From assembly GCA_026745465.1 (NCBI GenBank), contig JACYXH010000826.1, positions 1,646,501 through 1,710,500 on the forward strand: a DNA stretch of 64,000 bases, written 5' to 3'. This document shows, piece by piece, positions 1-12,564 of this stretch. A program made the translations under genes and the position numbers. The notes under the pieces were generated by a model. The model was not told where the DNA came from, did no database searches, and saw nothing but the letters and a program-made list of their open reading frames with translations. The DNA is from Lota lota. Taxonomy: Eukaryota; Chordata; Actinopteri; Gadiformes; Lotidae. Each line of letters starts with the position of its first letter. Within the stretch, counting starts at the first letter, position 1.

Positions 1-820
1 GATCCTGAGACGGACTCCGTCAACGGGATCTCCTCCACTGCAGATCCCCTCCTTGTCCACCGGGGGTCAGCAAACGTCAAGCATAAGTTCCACTCCATGG
101 GCTATGTGAGGATTTGCTCTTTACTTCACTCACTACCTATGGGGGCCCAGGTTAATGTCGTAATAATGTAGGGACTATTGGGCGTCTGACCCTGCCCTGT
201 ATGCAGTCTGACCTGCTGTAAGCATCTCTTCAGCAAGATGTCTTACACCTCCTACCTGCCCCTTAATGACATGACATGTATTTTAATTCACTTTCACTTT
301 CGATAAAATGTTTAAAAATAAATTGACCAGTTGCATTGTGGGATAGGCTCGGCTGTGCCAGGCCTAAGGTTGCCCTTTACCTCAAGATAAGACGTATTCA
401 ATGCTGAATACCTTGGTGAAGTGATATTGTGCATCTCTGTGGCTATATATTGACTGTCTCACTCTGTTTGTGTCTTCCAGAGAAGGACCAAGCAGAAGGT
501 AGTGGCCAACTCTGCGACTGTTAAGTGGACGTCTGCGGCCACTAAGCCCCGAACCCCCCTGAAGCAGGTCCTGTTCAGCCAGGGTGTGTCCGACAAGAAC
601 CACACCCCTGAGGTACCCACCCCACACACAGTCCCCCTCGCACCTGAACACACACGCTGACAGTAAGACACGCAGACACATAGAAACACAGAGAGATGCA
701 TGACAGTGTCTGTAGCAAAAAGGAGTAAGGAATCTGTTCTAAGAAATATATTTTATAAGATGGAGAAAATGGTTTCCAACAAAACAAGAACAGGAAGTGA
801 TGGAGAGAGGATGATGATGG

Positions 821-878
<58 letters not shown>

Positions 879-1691
879 TAAGAGCATTTGGAAGTGTTGA
901 AGGGAAAAAACTAGACAAATCGAAATCAAATGGTGTCCACCCACACACAGCAAAACTATTTTCTGTGACAACTATTGTCTTATAATATCATACCTGGGTG
1001 CAAAGATATCAAATGACCAAACAGTAACTTTTAACGATAAACACGTAAATACAGGTCTCTGCTCTACAAATCCATAAATAGATCGGACTTATGTTGTAGC
1101 AGTGTTCTTGCTACACTCCATCTAGGTAGCTTTTTCCGGGCTCCCCCAATGATAAAGGACACAGGGTGAGGATGTTTAAACCGGTTTATAGCAGAGTTAT
1201 GGAGTACAATGACATGAAGAACAGGTGTTGCATGCTGCCATGTCCGGGATCTCTCAATGGCTGGTTTAACCTGTGTGCATTGACTGCTTTATGCACAACA
1301 GGTGTGCAGCCTCACCCAGCCCAAGAGTCTAGTCAGCCTGACAACCCAATCAACCTGACTTGGGCCGGGTGAGGCTGCTTAAACCAGCCATCAACCACAC
1401 ACACTCCACACAGGTACTGTCATATCGTCCCCCCATCTCCCCCTTACCTCCCCATCTCTCCTCCCTCGTCATCCTCCCCCAGGACCGGCTGCAGGTGGTG
1501 GCGTTAAAGCAGGCCCTGGAAGCCTATCCTGTGCCTGCGGACCTGAGGTGGGTTTGGGAGGAGCCCAGCCAGGGAACCACGCTGGAGAACAGCTGGAAGG
1601 ACATAGTGGAGTCCCACTCGGTACCTCCTCTAGATATCATCCTCCACATCCTCTATTATTCTCTAGATACTGTTCAGTTTGTACAAGCCTT

Positions 1692-1764
<73 letters not shown>

Positions 1765-3031
1765 TTAGGGGTAGGGATTTGAGTATGTTCTATTTTCTAT
1801 TGGTCTTTGAGTATGTTCTAATTAAGCATGTTGTAATTAACATCATAGTTCATTAAAGGGCCCCTATTTTACCACCAGGTGTGAGTGTAATAAACCGTTA
1901 CAAGCCATTTCAAATTGGCCCTGCCCTATGCCTTAGTGACATAACAAGTGGGAGTGTCCACCTAGATGTATGATGGATAGATGATCCTACCAGTTGCTAC
2001 AGTCCACTGGGTAGGCGGTCGATTGATCTATCCAACATATATCTGGGTGGTTTTGATGTCACTAAGTCACAGGACAGGGCACATTTTGAAACGGCTTGTA
2101 ATGGCTAATCACACTCACACCTGGTGGTAAAGAAGGAGCCCTTTAATAACTGTTTCTTGTGTTCCCTGGTCCAGACCATGTCAAAGAGCCAGAGACACCA
2201 GCAGGAGGCACTGTGGGAGTTTGTTCATACTGAGCTCACTTACATTAACAAGCTGACAGTAATCAAGGATGTGAGGAAGGCTTATTTACTCATTCTAATC
2301 ATTCAGATGATCTAAATTGATTATCTACTAAGATCAACTCTGATGATATGTTTTGTGAAATCTTCAAAAACATTTTCATACTTTAAACATTAAAATAAAA
2401 AATGCAAGCAGTGATATTGTCACACGACATGTTGATTGATGATGTATGCTTGTTGTTTCACAGTTGGTTATTGCTGCCCTTCTTAACGTGCAACAGCATG
2501 GATTCCTCCTGGAGGTCAGTGTGATTTGTATGTAGAAGTATAGCTGTTACCACTCAACATCTGCTTATCACAGAGATGTGTGAATGGAACAATCTGCAAA
2601 GTTTCACAATCATTGAAATTTCAGTTAAGAATGTGGAAAAGGTGACATGATATAAAGTTTACATTTGTACTTTCTCTCACCCCAGATCACACCCAGGTCG
2701 CTCTTCTCCAACCTCCCTTTAGTTCTCAATGCTCACCGCCAGTTCTGGCAGGAAGTGATCTATCCCATGTTACAGGAAGTGCGAAGGACAGGGAGGCCCT
2801 TTGACCCCAGGAGTTTAGAAGCAGGCTGCCTGCAGGTAATAGCATTCTGTCTGGCAAAGTCTGGTAATAGCATTCTGTCTGGCCATTTAAACAAAAAAAT
2901 TTTTTAATTGTTGTTGGTATGTTAAATAGCATTAATTAATGAATTAAATTATGCAATAATTATTATTCTTTATTTCTTACTTTCTTTCCTTATTTGTTTC
3001 TTTCTTTTCTTCCTTTTTTCTTTCCTTCAAC

Positions 3032-3094
<63 letters not shown>

Positions 3095-3261
3095 TCCTTC
3101 TTTGTTTGTTTGTTTGTTTGTTTCATATCTTTCTTTTGCTCAGTTCAGTGAGCGTTTCGCCAGCTATATACCGTACTGCTGGGAGCAGGAGAACACGCTG
3201 GAATTTGCAAGGCGGCAAATGGACACAAACCCTCATTTTGTTGTTTACCTGAAGGTACACG

Positions 3262-3347
<86 letters not shown>

Positions 3348-6300
3348 CTGTATTTTCCATCTTTGCATGCAGCGTTTACCATACCCATTTTTGTGGGTAT
3401 GACAAATGATTATTCATAACACAGAAAGACTTTGTTTCATTAGAACCACATCGGTTCATGCTCACATTGGCCTGGATTACCACTCATGAGTAATCACTCT
3501 GGGTTGTTGTCATATGCCACTCATCTCTCAATACATCGTTACATTACAAGTATTCCCTTAGTTACTCAGATGCTGATAGTATCCTCCCAACCCCTAGAGC
3601 AATGTCTCATCGGTTTTACTTCTAACTTTTTGGTCATAAGAAAATACATTTAGCTTTCTTTATACGCTGTTAGAATTTAAAGTAACACTAGACAAGAGTA
3701 GAAAAGGTTGCTAATTAATGTACTATATGATACTGTTTGGTCCTGTTTGTGCAGTGGGTGGAGACCCACCCTCAGTGCAACCGCATGCGTCTGGGGGACA
3801 TGCAGGCCAAGCCCCACCAGAGGATCACCAAGTACCCCCTGCTGCTCAAGGCTGTGCTCAAGAACACTCCTGACCCTCACATACAGCAGACCATCAGGGG
3901 CATGGTGAGAATCTCCCCAACAGAAACATGTCGGTGTGGCTCGGTGGCACAACCTGCAAGTGTGGTAACCATATAGGCAATATGTCTTGGTTAAATGCCG
4001 ACCTGTGGTGCTGTTCCCTCTCACTCATTCAACACTCTTCCACAGGACCATAAAGCCCCCAAAAAAATATATGTATAGAAAAAAAGTGATCCAGTTCAAA
4101 AGTCTGTATAGAAGGAAACTGATCCAGTTCAAAAATCGGTATAGAAGTAAATGGATCTAGTTCAAAAGTCTCTCTGACCGCTGATGGATCATTTATGTAT
4201 TTTGTTTCCATTGTCCCTACTCCCTAGCTGTCAAGTGTAAATGGTTTTCTGGAGAGCATCAATGACTACCTGAAGTGTATGGATGAAGAGAATGCCCTTT
4301 CCATCTCTGCCCAGAGACTAGAGGGATATGAAGTACCTGGAATAAATGAAGAAATCGACAAGGTAAAACAATTTAGATCTCGTAAGTTACCAGTTGTTAC
4401 GGTCGTAGTGTGTTGTACGACCAATTGGGGTCGTAACACCAGTTGTAATGTTATTGGCGTAAGTACCTTAATAGTAACGAAAAGGAGAACCGAGTTTCAT
4501 CAAATATAGATGAATACATGCAATACACATATATATATCAGTATGGACTCTGCGATGGATATCTGGTCATGACGGATCTTTTTCAGCATTTACGAGAGAT
4601 CTGCCACTTTGATTTGACACTCCCCATGGTGGGAGTAGGCCCGAAATGTGTTCGGAAGCTTCTGCTGGAGGAGAACCTGAAGATGCGTGGTGGGAAAGAC
4701 AGCAAGGTGAGCGCCACCCATTCCTCTCAAGGTTCGAGGTGAGCTGGGGAGAGCCCGTCTCTTCTCTTTAACAATTAAGACACTGATTTGATCCTGCTCT
4801 CATATGCAGGACGAGGTCGTGGCCCTGCTGTTCTCGGATGTGCTGCTTATTTCCAAAGTCCAGAAGAAGGTGGAGAAGCTGAAGGTTGCGCGCCCTCCCC
4901 TGGCTTTGGGCAGAACTTGCTGTGTTGCACTTAAAGACGGCTGTAAGTGATATCAGGGCTGTATTCATAGCAAGGAATCATAAAGGCATTTCCCTTCATT
5001 TATTCAGGGATGGCAGAATTGTCCTTATAATTGTAAGTGAAAATGCAACTGTAAGTGGTACAACTCCTGCTTGCTTGTGTCTTCACCAATGATATAATCA
5101 AATACATACCTTTGATATAAATTGTTGACTAAATGGCATAATATAAAATATCTGACCAATCTTCTGCTCCTTTGTCCAGACTCATTTCTCCTTGTGGAGG
5201 TCAGTGAGCTTGGCTGTGCTATGAACGTCTACATATTGGTGACGGCCACTGCAGTGAGCTGCTCCAAATGGGTCTCCACCATTCAGCAGGCAAAGGTCAG
5301 CACCACACTGTTGTGTTTGTTTTCAACAGTATTGTTGTTGTGTGTGTTTGTGTGTGGATGTAGATCCATTAAATATCTTGTGCTCTTTCCACAGGACACG
5401 CTGAACACCCTCAAAGAGGCTGAAAGAAGCAGACAGTTGGACAGCCAGAGAATCCAACACTTTGACACCAAGCCCATTGTGGAGGCTGAAGAGGAAACCA
5501 TGGAGACTATCAACGAACATGTTGAGCAATCAGCAGGCGACACCTTTGTGCATAAACATTCCGTAGAACCTATTATCATCCAATCGGGAAATGGTTTGTT
5601 AAAGTCCCCGCTATCAGCACCAGCAATTCAACCTTCCAATCTCCATGCCAATTACAGTGGCACAATACCTACTCCTCAATTCAAAACAACAGAGCCTCAG
5701 AGCAAGTCAGTGTGCAGCATCTTCCCCGGGAAACCGCAGGAAAACAAGTCTCCTGAGTGGATCGAAATGCAGGTGAAGCAAACGGTAGATGAAGAGGTGG
5801 AGGTAGAGTTTCAATGGTCAAAAGAGCGAAGGGTCACATGGAATCACAATAAGCCCTCTGCGTCCGCCGAGGACCATCAAAACCATCAAAACCCAGCAGA
5901 TAATTTGAGAAGCAAACCTAAAGAGGGACAAAATCTCTTCATGGGTAAATACCCAGAGGTAGACTATCCGACCGCTGAACTGGTCTCCCCTCCAAAAGAT
6001 CATAAACTGAGCAACTCTTCCAACTCAATCGAAGAGTTTCCATCATTACCCGCTGGCGGGACAGTAAGGCCAATGGAGACGGGCTACAATATCCAGATGG
6101 TTGACCATAAGATATGGACGGACCCCGGCAAAAGCCTTTCAACGGAGGACGTGGCTGTGGGGAGGTTCTCCAGAAAGTTAAAGTCCCCCAGGTTACGCAA
6201 AAGAAGGCCTTACAATAGCCAACATGTCGACGCCAAACAGACCCACGGGCTGGATTTCAGAGAATCAGAGATGGTGTGGACAACTCCACACACCAACTCT

Positions 6301-7685
6301 TCATCCAACTCAGACTCGGACTCCAGTCAGAAACTCCGAGGCAACTTTGACCAGAACCACACGAACAGCGACACAAGCTACCGGGTGCTCAAGCTAGGCT
6401 TTCTGAAGACGAACCCGGGGATGTTCTGGAACATGTATGAAAACCGTGTCTCTCCGGAACCTGAGACTTTCTCTGAGCCGGAACTTCCCCAGGAGCTCCC
6501 AGAGAAGAGGAATACCGTGAAAGCACAGAGGAGTGCCTCCATTGCGGACATTCACGAGCTTCACGCCAACTTCACTAGCGCAGTGCCGAGGACAGATATG
6601 GAGCGATCTCCTCGGTACACCCGCCACCAGCAGTCACACATGTCCCCCGTGGAGGGCCTCTTGGAACGGGCCAAAGTGAGAGTCCGTAGAGAAGGAGGGC
6701 AAACTGGAAGGAATAAGAATATGCATGACCCAAGGAAATTGCTCCCGCCACCTTTTCCTCCTTCATTATCCGAAACGCTGTCTCAATCACCCAGCGATGG
6801 AGACCGGGAGGTGGAGCTGATGAGACACAGAGTGCCCACAGTCAGTCAGGGATGGAGGGAACAACTTGTCGATGGAGATGCAGAAGACAAGAAGTACAGG
6901 TGAGGATGATTCCCTAACTTGTTCAAAAAAAATCAGGGGCGATTCTATGATTAGACCTTTAGGGGGGCTCAGCTCCAAATGATAATTGGAAATGCATACA
7001 GTGACTTGCAAAAGTGTTCAACCCCCCCTGCGGAATCACTCATTTATTTCCCTGGTTAACAATTTACACATTTACTTTCCAAAGTAAGTAAAACATCACA
7101 TTATAGCAAAGCAGATATGATGAGAAATGAACAAAACATTGTTTCAGTTGCTGAACCACATGGGGACAGTCCACCATATCTTAAAGCAATAAAAGAAGCA
7201 TCATACAATACAGATATAGTCATATCAGGTTGTCCCTCAAATCGTTGCACCTGGGCAAGCAGCAAACTGGTAAGGGATAACAATCTGACACCAAAAACAA
7301 CTGCAATAAGAGAAAGCGTGCATGAGTCCCATCTTCTGAAGTATGGTCTATATGGCATGATAGCAGGAAAGAAACCATGACTTTTTCAGAAGAATTGGGG
7401 GACAACTCATCACAGATCCGAGGCCCAAGGTACCATTGTCAGAAAAAATGACATTAGAGTTAAGTTAACATTAAGTATTAAGCAGGCATCACCCATTTAC
7501 CCCAATCTCAAAAGTAATAAATTGGTTTATAGTCTATTGCTTCAGTCTTGTCGTGGCAGTGATCTAGCTCTAAGCCATTTTTAGAATGTTATGAAGAGTC
7601 TGTGCTGAGACTTGGAAAATGTTAACTACAAGTGAAGTCCATGCAACTTCAACGAGCGCAAACTGATTTGCCAATGTGCAAACAC

Positions 7686-7723
<38 letters not shown>

Positions 7724-9760
7724 GTAACTAGTGTTGTCAATTCGTTCAGCTACTCTCTGCTGAGGAGGATGAGAACAGGATGAAGGTGAATACACATCAA
7801 TTGATCGATCGGATGATCTTTTCAAGAAGAGTCCCTTCAGGAGACTCACTAAAGCATGTCTTATCTCATTCACATAGCATATAAGGCAAGATAATGATTA
7901 TAATCCTTCCAAGGGTACAGTAAAATTCTCCCACACAACAAATCTAATAAGAAGTAGGTAGTAAGTTTCATGGTGCAGATTAAAAACACAAGTTTAACTT
8001 TTAAATTAAATTGCTGAATGTTCTGACATAGCATTGAGACCATCCCGATCACGCGACCTCACATTCTGTTTCGCTACATGGATCAGTCTGGACCTCCTGC
8101 TGCCCACATCGATTTCAGTGGGCGGGAGTACTTGCCTTTACAGACAAACTCCTTCAGCCAATCAGAGTAGCAATCCGGTCTGAAGATCGCAAAAACTCTG
8201 TTAGTGCATACTCTTGAGCTTGTTTAATAGTTGTTATTGAGTCTATTTCTGCAATAGATGCACTTATGGCTGTGTTTACTCTAATAATGTTATTGTTACC
8301 GCTCGTGGCTTCGGGAGACGCCATTACTGTTTTGCCAGTAGTGGCCTGTGTTTCAAATCATCTACTACGATGCAGTCCCTGATTGGCCCTGATTACACTG
8401 TGATTTCAGGAAATCGATTTTGGCCACTAGAGGTCCAGACTGATCCATGTAGCAAAAAAGAATGTGAGGTCACACGATCAAGATGGTCTCCAGGCTAGTT
8501 CTGACAGAGAATGTTGGGTCGATTTAGTCGTTATTAGTGATTTAGAAAGTGTCATAAAACACAAGCTTCTATACCATATAGTTATACTTAAATATGCCTT
8601 TGTATAACGTCTTTTTGCACCTCAAATGAAAGCTTCCTTCCTCTACTGACACTATAACCACGACAGTCATGCCATATGACCCTCTTCCCCAGGATAGACC
8701 TAACACTACAGCCATGCCTTATGGCTCTCTTCCCTAGGATAGACAACCTCACACCTTTAGTATGGAAATAACTTGTCTCCCCCAAACTTCACCCCTTCCT
8801 GATTTAACTATGTACTGCGAACCAAAATAAATACTTTTTCAGCAGAAAGTGTCTGGTTATTGTTCCATGGTGTGAATAGTGCAAAGAATGTGAGCCTCTA
8901 CCTTTAATCGTATAAAAGGTAGATTAAAGTAGGTAGATTGATCCGTATCAATTTATAACATTATCAAAATCGAATTGAATTCAGGAACTGCCCCTGAAAT
9001 CACTGTAAACCATGACCTCTTGTGGCTTATTGCTTAAGACCAATTTGACCCAACGTTCTGAATTGTATTTGTTATGTTTCAATTAAATTTGTGTTTTTAA
9101 TCTGCACCATGAAATTTACTTCCTACTTCTTCTTCTCCTTTGGTTTTACTGGAGACTACAAACGTACATGCTGCCACCTACTGTAGTGTGTCACATCATG
9201 TCTTTATAAAGAACACTGGATATTGAACCTGTTATAAAGCCCTTTGCACCTGTAATTATTTGTCTTCCATCTCTAACCGACAGGTTAAAAAATCTAACAT
9301 AAAAGGGGAAAAAAAAGTCTGGAAATAATAATTAATAATTATATATATAAAACCTTTCTGGGGTGTGAGATGAAATCTCACACTCCATACTTGAGCACCC
9401 ATAAAAAGTGTATAAATTCACCAATGGTTCAAATCTCTATGTCTGCAAAGATGAAAACGTTTGCCTGTGTATATAGCCTAGTCGTAGATTTTTTTAGGTA
9501 GTGCAATATCACAAATGGTTGTAAACAAATGTATGTACATAGTTCAAAGCTATTTTCACCCTATGTTTTCCAGCCATATCTTTGTGGATGAGGTGAACGT
9601 GGATTGGCCAGGCTGGGGCTTCGACGATGATGAGGTCATGGATTATCTCGAGCCAATCGACCACAGCAACGGAGGCACAGGGATTTTGGAGGACATTAAA
9701 AGGACTATTACCGCATTGAACGTCAAAGGAGTCACAGATGCAAAGATCAGCCAGGTGTAA
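1..9760 (+). CDS. plekhg6: PLEKHG6-like RhoGEF (5' end outside window)
   Basis: Guanine-nucleotide exchange factor of the Dbl family, expected to activate Rho GTPases at the cell cortex. Exons: 1-105, 481-612, 1483-1620, 2175-2270, 2464-2514, 2686-2835, 3144-3254, 3755-3904, 4228-4362, 4587-4706, 4810-4942, 5180-5295, 5395-6899, 9574-9760 (TAA). All junctions are GT/AG and the phases join, giving at least 1042 residues. Counted from the first codon here, the DH domain is about 136-330 (QEALWEF, then KPHQRITKYPLLLKAVLK, the conserved DH core) and the PH domain about 365-478 (LFSDVLLISK, SFLLVEVSE). The 1.5-kb exon encodes a low-complexity tail rich in Ser, Pro and Lys with no recognised domain. 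A last 2.7-kb intron precedes an acidic C-terminal exon (WPGWGFDDDEVMDYLEP). AATAAA lies at 10054-10059. PLEKHG5 is the alternative name; DH/PH wording and synteny favour PLEKHG6. The first exon assignment is the weakest. Confidence 0.88.
811..876. repeat. (ATG)n trinucleotide microsatellite
   Basis: About 22 near-perfect ATG/GAT triplets in the second visible intron of plekhg6. Its apparent poly-Met and poly-His frames are repeat artefacts. Confidence 0.95.
1696..1762. repeat. (GT)n microsatellite
   Basis: Uninterrupted GT dinucleotide run of about 33 copies, starting 75 bp after the plekhg6 exon that ends at 1620. Confidence 0.95.
1857..2142. mobile_element. Fold-back MITE with TTAA target duplication
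   Basis: A 286-bp non-coding element. The left end begins AGGGCCCC and continues through TTTACCACCAGGTGTGAG; the reverse complement of the right end begins AGGGCTCC and carries the same block. The inverted arms stay similar for about 110 bp each. Both ends are flanked by TTAA (1853-1856 and 2143-2146), the target duplication expected of piggyBac-type transposition; the transposase family is inferred from this alone. The right end stops 32 bp before the plekhg6 exon at 2175. Confidence 0.85.
3034..3123. repeat. (TTTC)n then (TTTG)n tetranucleotide repeat
   Basis: Pyrimidine-rich CTTT repeat merging into TTTG repeats. It ends about 20 bp before the plekhg6 exon acceptor at 3143 and so forms part of its pyrimidine tract. 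Confidence 0.92.
3264..3343. repeat. (CA)n microsatellite
   Basis: About 40 CA units starting nine bases after the plekhg6 exon ending at 3254. Confidence 0.95.
7690..7719. repeat. (GT)n microsatellite
   Basis: Short GT run of about 15 copies in the last plekhg6 intron. Confidence 0.9.
7945..9145. mobile_element. Nested inverted-repeat (fold-back) elements in plekhg6 last intron
   Basis: Two pairs of inverted arms overlap. The block at about 8035-8100 (GAGACCATC, CGACCTCACATTCT, CTACATGGATCAGTCTGGACC) recurs inverted at about 8430-8495. The block at about 7945-8015 (TTTCATGGTGCAGATTAAAAA) recurs inverted at about 9070-9145. A third short match (GTTGGGTC, about 8510) is inverted near 9045-9060. 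No transposase reading frame is present, so these look like non-autonomous elements, one perhaps inserted in the other. Exact ends and target duplications were not resolved. Confidence 0.7.
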
Positions 9761-9821
9761 TTCAGGTGGGATCTTCCAGTTCTCTAGACTGGATGGACCT
9801 CAGATACCAACTGCCAATTTA

Positions 9822-9822
9822 A

Positions 9823-9916
<94 letters not shown>

Positions 9917-9935
9917 TGGGTGTGTGTGTGTGTCT
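9822..9935. repeat. (GT)n microsatellite
   Basis: Long GT run of more than 50 copies, interrupted near the end by GGTGGG, about 60 bp after the plekhg6 stop codon and so probably within its 3' untranslated region. Confidence 0.95.
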
Positions 9936-11429
9936 GTGTGTTTTGCATTCATGTTCAGTGTGTGAATTCTCATGATACATTTTAGTACTTTTCAACAAAG
10001 CAGTGAGGAAAAAAGTGAGAAACAAATTAACCAATTGAATTTACAGTAAAAGTAATAAATGTAACGATTTAATACTTAATTCCACCACATCTGACGTTAT
10101 TGTTTTATGTAAATTCTGGCTCATGTGACAATACTCAAGTCAGCGACACAAAAAAAGATGTATTATTTGTACCTATAAGATGTATACCTATAATTAATTA
10201 TGTTTTTTATAAATAGATAAACATAGAAAATATATTTTTTGTTTCAAATTGTAGATTTAAAAAATGCGCTCTAATTTATTAACGTTTAAAGATTACATTT
10301 GTAACATTTCCGCATTAAAATATCTAAAATGACTAGACCTTTGTTTTACATTTGGTTGAGTTTGTACTTACATTAACCCAAATGCTTTCAACAATGTTAA
10401 AACTCAGAGAAATCTGCAGTTTTATTCTAAGTAACTGCGCGTTTTTTTGGTCGCCTATCAATGGCGTAATTTCCCCTTGACCCCCTTACTTCCGGTAAAG
10501 CTAATCCAGTTGAGATATCATTTATTGATAGGATATTTCAAGATCGATCTCGCTTACTATGATGAGCTACTATGACAACATTCAACATGCTCCTAAAGTT
10601 ATTTTCAGTATGATTGTTTTGACCATGGATTACAGTGCTTGGCTTTTTTGCCACGTTTCAATACGCCACATAACGTAAGCTACAGCTGTCTGTGTTAGCA
10701 AGTTTACGTTATGTTACGTTAGGTAACACAACTTTAAATCAATTAAATCAATGTTACGTTAGGTAACAAAACTAGCAGCTATCTCATCAGAACGAAATAA
10801 CAGGAATAAACACGAATAACAGGAATAAACTTGACTATGCGTGACTAAACATGAGTAAACGTTGCGTGAATAATACGTATATATATATAATACAATTTGG
10901 TGTTGTATTGTACAATACCTAGTACGGGAACCTGATTACTGCCTAAGTCACATCATGATTATGGTTTTCACTGGTATTGGTGGTGATGACAACAACTTCG
11001 CAACAGGCAACAGATCCCATGCTACTTCAAAACCTTTAATTTATACATTTAATCATTCCGGTTTGTATCAACTATATTAAAGTAATGCATATTTGTACTC
11101 AAATTGAATTAGTTTATTGCCCTTTAGAGTAACGGCAACTTTGAAGCATTAGACCGTTGTCTGAATCTCACACTATCACACACTATTGTTTTTCTAGGGT
11201 TTGGGTATTATTATTATTCCGCTTATAGCTTAGACCCTGATTCCACAAAAGTTTTAAAATGTGTCTACGACATTTGTATTCCTGGTAAGCAGGTCTCAAA
11301 AGGGTTTGGTGCCAGTTCTCCTATAGGGGGCGCTAAGATTAGCGGTCAAAGTTAAACGATCAACCCGCCACCCGGATGGATATACATTTCTGATACTTGG
11401 TGGACATGCCTTATTTTACATGCACTTTT
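9936..11429. other. Gene-free interval after plekhg6
   Basis: No exon with supporting homology was recognised on either strand. AATAAA at 10054-10059 is a likely plekhg6 polyadenylation signal. An ETS-like ACTTCCGG stands at about 10488-10495, compatible with a promoter or enhancer, but no transcript can be tied to it. The rest is AT-rich. Confidence 0.6.
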
Positions 11430-12110
11430 TTCTTTTCTTCTCTTGGTCCCAAAATGACCTGGGTTCAGCTCCCACCGAGGTCATAAACATAAGGATGTCG
11501 TGAGTTGTAATGTCAATTATAACTTCAGACTGGAGCTGAGCCAGCATCTTGGTGGTGCAGCAGAGAGAGCTGTTGGTGATCTTCTCTGGAGATCCTGGTT
11601 CAAGTCCCGCCTAGAGGGCTCACCATGGAAACCTTAATGTCATGAACACATTTACTTCATACTGATCAAACCATAGCAGGTGGTGCGGTCGAGATAGCAG
11701 ATCTGGAGACATAGTTTAAATTCCCGCAGAGGGCTTAATCCATGGAAATATGTAATTTTTGAAAATGTAATGATGTCATCTGTGTTGTAATGTCAATTAT
11801 AGACTCAAGATCATAACCAGTGACTTGTGGCAGAGCGAAGATAGTTGATAATCATCTCTGGAGACCTGGGTTCAACTCCTGCCGAGGTTAGGTTCTATGA
11901 AAATGTAATTTTAGAAAAGTAACTATCTTGTGTGAATTGTATTGTAAATTATAACCTCTGATCATTTGACAGCGCTATGTGGTCCAGCATAAAGCGCTGC
12001 TGTTTATCGGCAATGCAGACCTTTGTTCAACTCCCACCAAGAACGCTCTCCTTGGAAACATAATTACATTTGGAAACAATGTCTTGTGAATTGTCAATGA
12101 TAAACTCCAA
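11430..12110 (+). repeat. Tandem tRNA-like (SINE-like) units, forward arm
   Basis: About five degenerate units spaced roughly 130-150 bp apart. Each carries a segment resembling RNA polymerase III boxes: an A-box-like TGGTGCAGCAG at about 11552 followed some 45 bp later by a B-box-like GGTTCAAGTCC (11597-11607). Further B-box-like copies are at 11461-11472, 11868-11879 and 12024-12035. After each box comes CCATGGAAA and then a block of the type TGTAATGTCAATTATAA. The family was not identified by name. Confidence 0.68.
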
Positions 12111-12164
12111 CCAAATCATGGATGGATGAAAAAATACATAATTCAACCACCCCTATACTAACCC

Positions 12165-12395
12165 ATGACCCTACCTGATGCAGAGAAGCTCGCCCATGTC
12201 TTTGTGTCCTCAAGGTGGGACTACTGCAACACACTGTTCATCTGGATTCCTTGCAGGAGCATCCAGAAGCTCCAGTACATTCAAGACAGCACTGCCAGGA
12301 TCCTGATGAGAGTGCAGAAACATGACCACGTCTCGCTCCATGGGGGACTGGACATTTTTACTCTGCTGCCCCCAGTTTTTGGAAAGACCATCTGA
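12165..12395 (+). mobile_element. Non-LTR retrotransposon (L2/Rex-type) reverse-transcriptase fragment
   Basis: A 76-codon open stretch reads DAEKLAHVFVSSRWDYCNTL, then LQYIQDSTARIL. This matches the C-terminal reverse-transcriptase region typical of vertebrate L2/CR1-type LINEs (the DAEKLVHAFVSSRLDYCN pattern). No upstream endonuclease or polymerase core is present, so this is a dead fragment. It lies between the two inverted tRNA-like arrays. Confidence 0.75.
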
Positions 12396-12564
12396 GGGCA
12401 CCACAGACCCAGATTTTTAAGGTGTGCATTAATACCCTTTCATATAGGAAGGCCTTTATTAGTTTGAGGTTTTAGTTATTGTTTTAGCTCTACTTGTATG
12501 TTCTTTTTTAGCCCAGTACTTCTCTTTTGGATTTCCTCAACTGAATAAAAGAAACAGTAAATAA

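Noticed and set aside
7117..7380. 87-codon plus-strand frame in plekhg6 intron
   Set aside because: No recognised homology, no supporting splice structure, composition like surrounding intron.
7750..7785. Possible 36-bp extra exon of plekhg6 (after CAG, before GTGAAT)
   Set aside because: Joined in phase to the preceding exon it gives TGA after about a dozen codons, whereas the exon at 9574 joins in phase and encodes a conserved-looking C-terminus.
9120..9160. Possible exon continuing plekhg6 in the CTTCTTCTCC region
   Set aside because: It belongs to the inverted arm of the fold-back element and has no phase-compatible frame.
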